From: Roseobacter litoralis Och 149
GTDB taxonomy: Bacteria > Pseudomonadota > Alphaproteobacteria > Rhodobacterales > Rhodobacteraceae
Assembly: GCF_000154785.2 (NCBI RefSeq)
Contig: NC_015741.1
Coordinates: 29,579 to 93,578 of the forward strand
Length of the DNA: 64,000 nucleotides
Direction: 5' to 3'
Every line of letters starts with the position of its first letter. Position 1 is the first letter of the stretch. Of the stretch, positions 36,118-43,792 are shown piece after piece. Both the position numbers and the translations under genes were made by a program. Below the pieces are notes generated by a model that saw only the letters and a program-made list of their open reading frames with translations, was not told the DNA's origin and made no database searches.

Positions 36118-37710
36118 TCAAAGCCCGAGATCTTTGGGCGGGAACAGGCGGAAGGTAGCGGCATGGGCCTTCATTTCGGCGCCGAGCGAGGCAGTCCATG
36201 CATTCATGCGGTGGCCGACGGGGTATTCCTCTTTCGGGTCCACGTAGAGGTTAAAGAGCCAGGGCGCGAGGCCAGTGGGCACGACCGTTGCCATGTCGAT
36301 CCAGAGAAATTTCTCTTGCGCCAGTGCCACATGCAAATGGGCCTTGTATTCACGCATCCGCATCGCAGCGAGGGTCGCGCCAAGCCAATTGTAAACATGT
36401 TCGCGCCTGCTTTCGCCATCATCAACCAGAAGAAAGGAGCTTTGATCGACCCCGTCCCAGTAGCGGTCTGTCGGCAGCCCGTTCGCATCGACACCCGCCA
36501 GCGCCAGCGACGTGTCGAAAAGGTCCATCAGATCGAAAAGCCCGTCCGACACCCGGCCCGGCGCGATCATACCGCGCCAATAGGCGATGCCCGGAACGCG
36601 CACCCCGCCTTCCCAGGTCGTACCCTTGGCACCCCGGAACGGCGTATAGCCACTGTCCGGCCAGCTATCCATTTGGGGTCCGTTGTCGGAGGTGACAAAG
36701 ATGAACGTATTGTCGAGCGCGCCGACCTCTTCAAGGGCGTCCACGATTTCGCCGATGTGGCTGTCTACCTCGACCATATTGTCACGATAGGGAAATTTCG
36801 AGGCGCTGGCGCCTTTGAACGCCTCGGACGGAAAGTTATCAGCATGTACCTTCATGAAGGAATGGCTGATGTAGAAGGGCTGGCCACCCTCGGCCAACGC
36901 GCGAATGCGCTGAACGGTGTAGTCTTTCAGCCGCGTGTCACCCTCGGCCATCTGCGCGGGCGAGGTAATGGTTTCGATGGTTTCGGTCGTGCCGTCCGCC
37001 AGCCCGTAGATCAGATCGTTGTTCGATCCTATGGACTGGTATCGGTCAAACTTGTCCTGATCGAGCACAAGGTCCGGGAAGCGCCGTTCGTCATAGGCTT
37101 GCGTATATTCTTTCTGCGCCTTGTAGAAGCCATAGAACTCGTCAAAGCCGACATCATGCGGACGCATGCCCTCGGTTTCACCGATATGCCATTTGCCCAC
37201 AAGCATCGTGTGATAGCCCGCATCCGAGAGGAGCCCCGCGACCGTTAACTCACCCTCCCACGGGTTCACGCTGATCTGGTCACCGGCAAGGATCGGTCGG
37301 ATCAAACCGGTGCGGGCAGGCAGGCGACCGGTATAGACAGACGCACGCGTCGGCGTGCAGGTGTATTGTGCGTAGGTAGACGTCAGCTTAAGCCCCTCAG
37401 CGGCAAGCGCATCCATCTCTGGCGTTGCTGCGCCGATCATCTCGCCGCCGCCGAACGCGCCCGGATCGCCGTAGCCCATGTCATCGACGATGAAGATCAG
37501 GATATTGGGTTTCTGGCCGACCCGCGCCTCAAAAGCCGCGAGTTTTTCGACCGCCGCCTGCTCTTGCCCGGCGCGCGGGATCGCGGGTTGGCGGTTGGCG
37601 GCACGCGCCTCGGCGCGGCTCAAAGCCGAAGCGGGACCGGGAATGCCCTGAGCGAGGGCCTGAGAGCAGGCGAGGCCCGCTGCAACGATGGAAATGAGGA
37701 ATAGGCGCAA
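36118..37710 (-). CDS. Secreted sulfatase, Cys-type (second)
   Basis: 530 aa with a signal peptide cut near SQALA (20). Active-site elements are FIVDDMGYGD (Asp76-Asp77), YTCTPTRASVYTGR with Cys118 as the formylglycine precursor, VGKWHIGE, and TSDNGPQMDSWP. The C-terminal subdomain is short, unlike the larger sulfatase at 31231. The two share the CxPTR core but little else by eye, so they are not a recent duplicate. Only one base separates its start from the stop of the upstream outer-membrane-protein gene, indicating one transcript. Confidence 0.9.
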   Translation of the reverse strand: MRLFLISIVAAGLACSQALAQGIPGPASALSRAEARAANRQPAIPRAGQEQAAVEKLAAFEARVGQKPNILIFIVDDMGYGDPGAFGGGEMIGAATPEMDALAAEGLKLTSTYAQYTCTPTRASVYTGRLPARTGLIRPILAGDQISVNPWEGELTVAGLLSDAGYHTMLVGKWHIGETEGMRPHDVGFDEFYGFYKAQKEYTQAYDERRFPDLVLDQDKFDRYQSIGSNNDLIYGLADGTTETIETITSPAQMAEGDTRLKDYTVQRIRALAEGGQPFYISHSFMKVHADNFPSEAFKGASASKFPYRDNMVEVDSHIGEIVDALEEVGALDNTFIFVTSDNGPQMDSWPDSGYTPFRGAKGTTWEGGVRVPGIAYWRGMIAPGRVSDGLFDLMDLFDTSLALAGVDANGLPTDRYWDGVDQSSFLLVDDGESRREHVYNWLGATLAAMRMREYKAHLHVALAQEKFLWIDMATVVPTGLAPWLFNLYVDPKEEYPVGHRMNAWTASLGAEMKAHAATFRLFPPKDLGL

Positions 37711-37711
37711 G

Positions 37712-38497
37712 TCAGCCTCCTGTTGGAAAAAGGAATTTTACGGTGACGCCGACGGTGTCGCGCGGCGCTACCCCATCGTCATAGAAGTTGCGTTCATAGC
37801 TGAACTGATACTGTACCGGCACGCGACCCGCACCGGGGTGGGTGAGCTTTGACAGCTTTACCCCCAAGGGAAGGGACGTGAATTTATTTGCATCCCAGTC
37901 GTAGACGAAGGTCATATCCGAGAACCCGGCGGACCACCCCTGACCCATCGGTACGTTCATAATCGGTTGGATGGTTGACAGGTTCACGTCCGGGCGGTCG
38001 TCATCGCCGGCGACCGTCAAGAGGTTCTGGTTGAAGATCCCCCAAAGCCCCCAGGCTGGACTCGCCGTGAAACCGACTGCGGGACCAAGCCCCCATTTCT
38101 CGGCGCTCAGCCCCTCTTTGCCAGTCGGCAGCAGTGCGACCGCACCGACGCCCCACCGCCCCCATGGTTGGTCGAAGACGGTCAGATTGAACAATGTCGC
38201 ATCAGATAGACCGCTTTGGCCTGTTGGCGTATCTGTCATATAGGGCAGCGTGAGCCGCGCGATGTTGTTCGTCGACCCGAGGATGAACGGGATCGCCGCC
38301 CGAAACTGGAGAGTGTTCTGCGTGGCGTTGCTCTGGTTGTGAAAGTCGGAAACGTAAAAGTCCTGCAGTTGGAAAGACATCAGCGACGCCGTCGGATCGT
38401 TGGCCGCCGATGCCAGATCCTGTCCGCCCGACTGTGCAAAGGCAGGTGCCGCTGCCACCGTTGCAAAGATCAAATTCAAACGCATACAGGCCTTCAT
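37712..38497 (-). CDS. Exported outer-membrane-type protein, MetA-pathway-like, first gene of sulfatase operon
   Basis: 261 aa from the start at 38497 (MKACMRLNLIFATVAAAPAFA, signal peptide). A barrel-like pattern follows: TQNTLQFRAAIPFILG, RLTLPYMTDTPTG, VGAVALLPTGKEG and a C-terminal TVKFLFPTGG. The repeated Pro-Thr-Gly turns are usual in the Phenol_MetA_deg/transporter group. Family assignment is less certain than for the protein at 33640. First gene of a minus-strand operon and divergent from the Crp/Fnr regulator at 38642. Confidence 0.6.
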   Translation of the reverse strand: MKACMRLNLIFATVAAAPAFAQSGGQDLASAANDPTASLMSFQLQDFYVSDFHNQSNATQNTLQFRAAIPFILGSTNNIARLTLPYMTDTPTGQSGLSDATLFNLTVFDQPWGRWGVGAVALLPTGKEGLSAEKWGLGPAVGFTASPAWGLWGIFNQNLLTVAGDDDRPDVNLSTIQPIMNVPMGQGWSAGFSDMTFVYDWDANKFTSLPLGVKLSKLTHPGAGRVPVQYQFSYERNFYDDGVAPRDTVGVTVKFLFPTGG

Positions 38498-38591
38498 CAC
38501 GCAACCGCCATTGTTGGTGATCCGGATGGTGCGAGGCGACAAACTTCTGGTGCGGCAACTTCAACCGGCGCAGCCTACTGGATCACGGTAC

Positions 38592-38626
38592 TGACATGAT
38601 AGTCTCTTTCGCTCACGTCATTGTCA
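38592..38626. promoter_or_regulatory. Inverted repeat in the divergent promoter of the sulfatase operon
   Basis: TGACATGA and, 18 bases on, TCATTGTCA form an imperfect dyad between the outer-membrane-protein gene and the Crp/Fnr gene. Such a position suits an operator for the divergent regulator, but the sequence is not the classic FNR (TTGAT-N4-ATCAA) or CRP half-site. Low certainty. Confidence 0.3.
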
Positions 38627-38641
38627 TCGTATGTACAAACC

Positions 38642-39319
38642 ATGGCATTACAACAAGATATTCAGGCTGGCGCGTTTGGCGGCGGTCTATGGCTGCGCAC
38701 CCTTCCCGCGACTGTGGTGAAGACCTTGGAAAGCTCAGCCCAAACCCTTGAGTTGAAGGCCGGACAGCGGTTCAGTGAAATTGGTGATACGGCGCATTGC
38801 CTCATCGGTGTTAACCGGGGCGTTCTCGCGCTGCATACTGACGACCAAGAACGACATGACGTCATCGGCCATGTGTTCTGGCCGGGTGATTGGTTCGGCG
38901 TTGCGTCAGTCCTGATCGACACACCGCGTTTTCTTGGCAGTTCAGCACTCGTTGACGCCCGTGTCGTGCTGATCAACAGACGGTCAATCGAACGCATTGC
39001 GCAGGAGCAGCCGATCCTTTGGCGGAGCGTTGCGGTTCTGGCGGCGCAAAATGCGATGCTGGCGACCCGCATCGCGCGGGATAACCTCTTGCGGTCTCCG
39101 ACTGAAAGATGTGTGGCGACCTTGGACCGGTTGGTCGGTCGTCAATCCCTTCCATGCGATTTGCCCGTCACCCAGGGAAAATTCGCCGAGATTTGCGGTT
39201 TGTCCCGGGGCGCGGCCGCAAAGGTGCTCGCCAGGCTCGAGAGCACGGGACAGATTTCGCGCGGATATGCGGCAATCAAGGTCGAGGAGAAATTTCACGG
39301 TTCGGCTAATGAACGATAA
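38642..39319 (+). CDS. Crp/Fnr-family transcriptional regulator
   Basis: 225 aa from the ATG at 38642. The N-terminal cyclic-nucleotide-binding-like beta-roll (about 25-120: GQRFSEIGDTAHCLIGVNRG, HVFWPGDWFGVASVLI) leads to a dimer helix and a C-terminal winged helix-turn-helix (LPVTQGKFAEICGLSRGAAA, KVLARLESTGQISRG). There is no N-terminal Cys cluster, so it is not an FNR-type oxygen sensor. Divergent from the sulfatase operon and probably its regulator. The 3' end runs into a Tn3 transposase relic, so its last few residues may not be original. Confidence 0.85.
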   Translation: MALQQDIQAGAFGGGLWLRTLPATVVKTLESSAQTLELKAGQRFSEIGDTAHCLIGVNRGVLALHTDDQERHDVIGHVFWPGDWFGVASVLIDTPRFLGSSALVDARVVLINRRSIERIAQEQPILWRSVAVLAAQNAMLATRIARDNLLRSPTERCVATLDRLVGRQSLPCDLPVTQGKFAEICGLSRGAAAKVLARLESTGQISRGYAAIKVEEKFHGSANER

Positions 39320-39730
39320 ACACCTGCGCACGGTCTACGGTGTCCAGATTATCCTTGATGGTATCTGCGGCTTTCTGAGCGCCGTTGCCACCATGGCGGC
39401 GGGTGTCATGCCGCCGAACCAACTTATACGAAAGTTCGCTTCATACCCACGCCAGCACGAACTGGCCGTAGCCTTACCGGACATCCGACGCATGAAGCGA
39501 ACCTTGTTCATCATCGAATGGCTGCACGCCGTTGACTTACAGCGCCGTGCCCAAATCGGTCTGAGAAAACGCGCTGCGGATTAGACGTCGGGGTGACGTC
39601 CGAGAACGCATCACCGCAGGCCAGAACTGTCAAATGGTCAGGTTAAACCTGCTGGCCGCGATCATCATATCGTGGAACAGAAAACGCCTCGGTATAGCTG
39701 CTAATGCCCAAAAACGCGCCGGCCAAAGCC
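39309..39730 (+). mobile_element. Tn3-family transposase C-terminal remnant
   Basis: From 39309 the frame reads VYGVQIILDGICGFLSA, then MPPNQLIRKFASYPRQHELA and RTLFIIEWLHAVDLQRRAQI, stopping at 39584. In another frame, GDVRERITAGQNCQM then VRLNLLAAIIISWNRKRLG continues to about 39690. These are consecutive blocks of the Tn3-family (DDE_Tnp_Tn3) C-terminus, split by a deletion/frameshift. No resolvase, N-terminal transposase part or terminal repeats were found. The relic sits between the regulator of the sulfatase island and idi, the first gene of the photosynthesis cluster. Beyond it, to 39830, nothing was recognised. Confidence 0.8.
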
Positions 39731-39830
39731 GAGAAAATGACCAAGCGCACTTTCGCGACCGATATCCGCAGCAATACCAGATTACGCCGTCGAACAGATC
39801 TGATCAAAAAGACGCGCTTATCGCTGCTGG

Positions 39831-40361
39831 TTACAGCAGGGCGAGTTCCCCGAAAATCGTCGCCGCGTGATCCCTCAGGTAGATACGCAGCCATGGCGTA
39901 TATCTGTCGGGGTGTTGCGCAACTTGCTCCACCAGATCATCAAAACGCACCCATTCGACCGCCATAACCTCATCCGGGTTCGGCAACACGGCGAGGGTTT
40001 CATCAGCGTCAGCGACATAGACATCCACGACTTCGTGCTCAATCAACCCGCCGCCTACATCCGCGCGATACTCGAGATGATGACGGTGCTGCGGGTTCAA
40101 CCCGCGTACGCCAAGCTCTTCATCCAGACGGCGCACAGCACAGACTTCGGGGGCCTCATCCCATTCAGGATGCGTGCAACATGTGTTCGTCCACAGACCC
40201 GGTGTATGGTATTTGCACAACGCCCGCTGTTGCATCAACACCGCGTCCCCTTTGACGACAAAAACCGACACAGCCTTGTGCCGAAGCCCTTTTACATGGG
40301 CCTCCAGCTTTTCAACAGGTGTCAGTGTGCCATTTACCCAGGCCGGGATCATGATCGTCAT
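39831..40361 (-). CDS. idi: Isopentenyl-diphosphate delta-isomerase, type 1
   Basis: 176 aa Nudix-fold isomerase converting IPP to DMAPP, which supplies the C20 chain for the bacteriochlorophyll tail and carotenoids. Catalytic Cys is in WTNTCCTHP; the Nudix-like block VRRLDEELGVRG and the metal/catalytic Glu region EHEVVDVYVA are present. Last gene of the minus-strand run ppsR-bchG-pucC-like-bchP-idi; its start overlaps the bchP stop by 4 bases. Such placement of idi beside bchP is common in photosynthesis clusters of Rhodobacterales. Confidence 0.93.
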   Translation of the reverse strand: MTIMIPAWVNGTLTPVEKLEAHVKGLRHKAVSVFVVKGDAVLMQQRALCKYHTPGLWTNTCCTHPEWDEAPEVCAVRRLDEELGVRGLNPQHRHHLEYRADVGGGLIEHEVVDVYVADADETLAVLPNPDEVMAVEWVRFDDLVEQVAQHPDRYTPWLRIYLRDHAATIFGELALL

Positions 40362-41536
40362 ACGCGTGTCGTTGCCACAAGCCCTGTCAGGTGTGCAAGG
40401 TTTTTGATACCGATCTTCAGGTGGGCCATGGGCCGCGCACGCACCAGTTTCTTGTTCATATAGGCTTCGAACGTGAGGCGCTGGACATCCACATCATGGC
40501 ACAGCGACACGAAACGCTCGCGGCGTTCGTCGCTGCGGTAATATGCGTTCTGCATGGAACCAAGCACCCGAAAGACCATCTTGTGTTCTTTCATGAACAA
40601 CTGGCGCGCCAGCCGCAAATCTTTGACACGATCGGATGCCAGCGTGGCGGCGCAAGCGGTTGCGGCCACGCGTCCCCCAACCATCGCATAATAGATGCCT
40701 TCGCCGGAACTGGGGGCCACGACGCCGGCGGCGTCCCCGGCCAACAGCACGTCCTTGCCATTGTCCCAGCGGTCAAGCGGACGCAGGGGGATCGGGGCCC
40801 CCTCTTTGCGGATCGTTTCGCAGTCGGTCAGCCCCGCCGATTTACGCAATGCAGCGGTAGCCTCTTTGAGGTTCACGGATGAGAGTTCCGTGCCCATGCC
40901 GACACTTGCGCTGTTGCCATGGGGGAAAACCCAGCCATAGAAATCCGGCGAAATCGCGCCGTCATAAATCACGTCGCAGCGTTCAGGGTCATAGATCGCG
41001 GATTTTGGCGGCGCTTTGATAATCTCGTGATAGGCAAACACCAGCGGCACCTTGTCCGCATCCTTGACCTCGGCCAGCCCGACGCGTGATTTTGCGCCAT
41101 CCGCACCGATGACCAGCTTGCAGGGCAGTGCGCGTTCTTCCTGCGTGGCCTTGTCGCGGTAGATCACGACCGGCGTGCCCTCGGGCCGTTCGATCCGCAC
41201 GAAGGTGCCGGTGAAGTATTCAGCCCCCGCATCCGCCGCGCGTTTGCGCAGGAACGGGTCAAAATCCTTGCGATCCACCATCCCGACAAAGCCGTTTTCA
41301 ATCGGGATATCCACTTTGCGCCCCGTGGGCGAAATCATTCGCGCGGTGTTCACCTTGGCCAGCAGCTGATCATCACCGATATGGAAATCCTGCATCAGTC
41401 GCGGTGGGATCGCGCCACCACAGGGTTTGATCCGCCCTTCGCGGTCCAAAAGCGCAACCTTATGTCCGGATTGAACCAGGTCAAGCGCGGCAGTCGCCCC
41501 TGACGGACCCCCGCCTATCACAACAACATCATACAT
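40358..41536 (-). CDS. bchP: Geranylgeranyl diphosphate / geranylgeranyl-bacteriochlorophyll reductase
   Basis: 392 aa flavoprotein that reduces the geranylgeranyl tail of bacteriochlorophyll a to phytyl. FAD fold VVIGGGPSGATAALDLVQSG at the N-terminus, then GGAIPPRLMQDF, and the conserved FAD-ribose motif LLAGDAAGVVAPSSGEGIYY near residue 265. The length is normal. It is 4 bases downstream of the pucC-like gene and overlaps idi, so one transcript is likely. Confidence 0.95.
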   Translation of the reverse strand: MYDVVVIGGGPSGATAALDLVQSGHKVALLDREGRIKPCGGAIPPRLMQDFHIGDDQLLAKVNTARMISPTGRKVDIPIENGFVGMVDRKDFDPFLRKRAADAGAEYFTGTFVRIERPEGTPVVIYRDKATQEERALPCKLVIGADGAKSRVGLAEVKDADKVPLVFAYHEIIKAPPKSAIYDPERCDVIYDGAISPDFYGWVFPHGNSASVGMGTELSSVNLKEATAALRKSAGLTDCETIRKEGAPIPLRPLDRWDNGKDVLLAGDAAGVVAPSSGEGIYYAMVGGRVAATACAATLASDRVKDLRLARQLFMKEHKMVFRVLGSMQNAYYRSDERRERFVSLCHDVDVQRLTFEAYMNKKLVRARPMAHLKIGIKNLAHLTGLVATTRV

Positions 41537-41540
41537 CCGT

Positions 41541-42839
41541 TTATTCTCCCGGCATCATGGCGGTGCGCGCGCTTGCGTCCGCATTAGGTGAAGTCAGCCG
41601 CAGGGCGAGCACCGCTGCGACCAAGAAAACAAGTCCTTCAATGGCAAAGACACTGCCGTAGGCGATCGCATCCTGAGGCGTAATCCAGCGCATCACATCA
41701 ACCATCGCCGTCCCTGCAAAGGAACCAAGGCCAAAGGCGATTGCCTGCGCGGCCCCAAAAAGCCCCATCCGCAAGCCTTCGCGCCCGTCACCGCCCTCGC
41801 GGGCAAGCCCCATCATCGCGCCGATTGCGGCAACAGCAAACGAGCCATTCGCCAGACCCAGCACAAAGATGTTCAACCCAATCGGCCAGGTTGCCGCGTG
41901 CAGACCCCCATAGGCCAGCCCGACCAGCGAGACGCCTGACAACAGGCATCCGCCGACGACCCACACACGGGTGGGCACAATAAACCAACGTGACAGGACG
42001 GTACCGCCCAGCAAAACCGCGATCATACCCATCAGGGCACCACCGTGGTGCATGCCCCCCAGTTTGGTGCTTTCCCCAACCGTCAGGCCAAAGACATGGC
42101 CCGCGAAGGGTTCGAGGATCAGATCCTGCAGATTATAAGCCAGCATCGAGGCAAAGACGAAGATCGTGAAAATACGCACCCGCGGGTCAACCCAAAGCTC
42201 GCGCAGAATGGCGCGGAAATCTTCGTTCCGCTTTTCAACGACGCGCTTTTCGCCGCGCTCCTGACCCCATATGCCAAGGCAGGTCAGCGTCAGGGCGACA
42301 GCCGACACACCCAGCGTCACCGCAACAAGGCGTCCATGAGAATAGGGATCAAGAAGTTGCCCCGCAGTGATCCCGGTCACCGCAAGCCCGAAGATCATCA
42401 TGATCCAGACAAGGCTGCCTGCCGGTGCCTGCCGCTCGGCACTCACACGCGTGGACAAGAGCGCCAGCAGGTTCGTACCCGCGGCCCCGATGCCAAGGCC
42501 GATCAGTAGGAACGATGGAATAGCGGTGGCAATACCGACCCATGCGGCCTTTTCCATCAACCCGACGGAAAGCGCAGCACCAATCGCGCCTGCGGCCAGC
42601 AAAGCCACACCACCGATGATCCAGGGCGTGCGTTGACCGCCCTGATCCGCACTGTGGCCAAAGCGCGGACGCAAAAACTGTGTGCCATAATAGAGAGAAA
42701 CCAATAGCCCCGGCAGGATCGCAGGCATCGCCAATTCAACCACCATGACCCGGTTCATGGTCGCCGTGGTCAACACCACAATCGCGCCCAGCGACATCTG
42801 CACGAGGCCCAGCCGCATAATCCCAAACCAACTGAGCAT
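41541..42839 (-). CDS. PucC/LhaA-family MFS protein (bch2-type, between bchG and bchP)
   Basis: 432 aa membrane protein with about 12 hydrophobic helices, belonging to the PucC/LhaA branch of the major facilitator superfamily. A gene of this kind between bchG and bchP is standard in purple bacteria (ORF428 of Rhodobacter) and is thought to help deliver or assemble bacteriochlorophyll in light-harvesting complexes. The segment RLGLVQMSLGAIVVLTTATM, NRVMVVEL parallels the same region of LhaA in this window ([18 protein letters not shown]), showing paralogy. The start overlaps the bchG stop. Confidence 0.9.
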   Translation of the reverse strand: MLSWFGIMRLGLVQMSLGAIVVLTTATMNRVMVVELAMPAILPGLLVSLYYGTQFLRPRFGHSADQGGQRTPWIIGGVALLAAGAIGAALSVGLMEKAAWVGIATAIPSFLLIGLGIGAAGTNLLALLSTRVSAERQAPAGSLVWIMMIFGLAVTGITAGQLLDPYSHGRLVAVTLGVSAVALTLTCLGIWGQERGEKRVVEKRNEDFRAILRELWVDPRVRIFTIFVFASMLAYNLQDLILEPFAGHVFGLTVGESTKLGGMHHGGALMGMIAVLLGGTVLSRWFIVPTRVWVVGGCLLSGVSLVGLAYGGLHAATWPIGLNIFVLGLANGSFAVAAIGAMMGLAREGGDGREGLRMGLFGAAQAIAFGLGSFAGTAMVDVMRWITPQDAIAYGSVFAIEGLVFLVAAVLALRLTSPNADASARTAMMPGE

Positions 42840-43738
42840 CAGGCGAGCCCCCTTAGCGCAAAGGCTGCAATCATCATGCCGCTGATATAGAGCAACACGC
42901 CGGTACCGTTATACCATGGCGCCTTGGCCTTTGGATCTTTGAACATGATTGTCATGGCCCAGAACTGCACAAACAGCACGGCGCAGACACCGGCAGCGTG
43001 CAGCGGCTTGCCCCACGAAAACAGCAGGAAGACAACGACAACCTGGGGCGCGGACATGACGGCGCAGGCAACCTGCGCTGCGCGGTGCGGACCCAAGGTG
43101 ACGGGCAGGGAATTGACACCCATCTGCCTGTCGCCTTCCAGCGCCTTGAAGTCATTCAATGTCATAATGCCATGCGCGCCGATACCATAAAGGACGGCAA
43201 TCACGATGACGGGGAGGCTCGGTGCGCCCGCACTCAACACGGCAGCGCCTGTAAACCATGGCAGTGTCTCATAACTCAGGCCGACCAGCCCCGGACCCCA
43301 CCAGCCGGACCGCTTGAGACGGACCGGTTCCGCCGAATAAGCCCATGCAGCCAGCACACCAATGACTGTCGCACCGAACCCCCAAGGGCCCAGTTGCCAG
43401 CCAACACCAAGCGACAAAACCGACATGGCCAGTGCGATCCACAGACCCCAACGGCCCGGGATGCGGCCCGACGGGATCGGCCTGTGGGGTTCGTTGATGG
43501 CATCCACATGGCGGTCGCACCAATCATTGGCGGCCTGACTCATCCCGCAGACGATGGGACCGGCCAGAACGACACCCAATAAGACCAGCGTCCAGTTTCC
43601 AACGGGCGACACACCGGACGAGACAACACCGCAAAGATAGGCCCACATCGGCGGAAACCATGTGATCGGTTTGATCAACCTTAACGCGGCTGCGGGCTCG
43701 GGGAATCTTCGGGTATGTATGTTTTCAGTTACAGCCAT
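42839..43738 (-). CDS. bchG: Bacteriochlorophyll synthase (geranylgeranyl transferase)
   Basis: 299 aa UbiA-type prenyltransferase attaching the isoprenoid tail to bacteriochlorophyllide a in the membrane. The Mg-diphosphate motif is NDWCDRHVDAINEPHRPIPS (first Asp-rich site); the second is MTLNDFKALEGDRQMG. About eight or nine hydrophobic helices. First gene downstream of ppsR on the same strand; a PpsR box overlaps the leader immediately before its ATG, suggesting a separate repressible promoter. Confidence 0.95.
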   Translation of the reverse strand: MAVTENIHTRRFPEPAAALRLIKPITWFPPMWAYLCGVVSSGVSPVGNWTLVLLGVVLAGPIVCGMSQAANDWCDRHVDAINEPHRPIPSGRIPGRWGLWIALAMSVLSLGVGWQLGPWGFGATVIGVLAAWAYSAEPVRLKRSGWWGPGLVGLSYETLPWFTGAAVLSAGAPSLPVIVIAVLYGIGAHGIMTLNDFKALEGDRQMGVNSLPVTLGPHRAAQVACAVMSAPQVVVVFLLFSWGKPLHAAGVCAVLFVQFWAMTIMFKDPKAKAPWYNGTGVLLYISGMMIAAFALRGLA

Positions 43739-43739
43739 G

Positions 43740-43757
43740 TGTAAACTATGCCTTACA
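43740..43757. promoter_or_regulatory. PpsR/CrtJ operator before bchG
   Basis: TGTAAACTATGCCTTACA is an exact TGT-N12-ACA palindrome, the PpsR/CrtJ recognition sequence. It lies one base from the bchG start codon in the 54-bp ppsR-bchG gap. That is where the ribosome site would be, so any bchG promoter it controls must overlap it closely or lie further upstream in ppsR. Confidence 0.75.
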
Positions 43758-43792
43758 CTTTGAGTCGGTGCAAGAGGCAGGATAGCGTAAGA

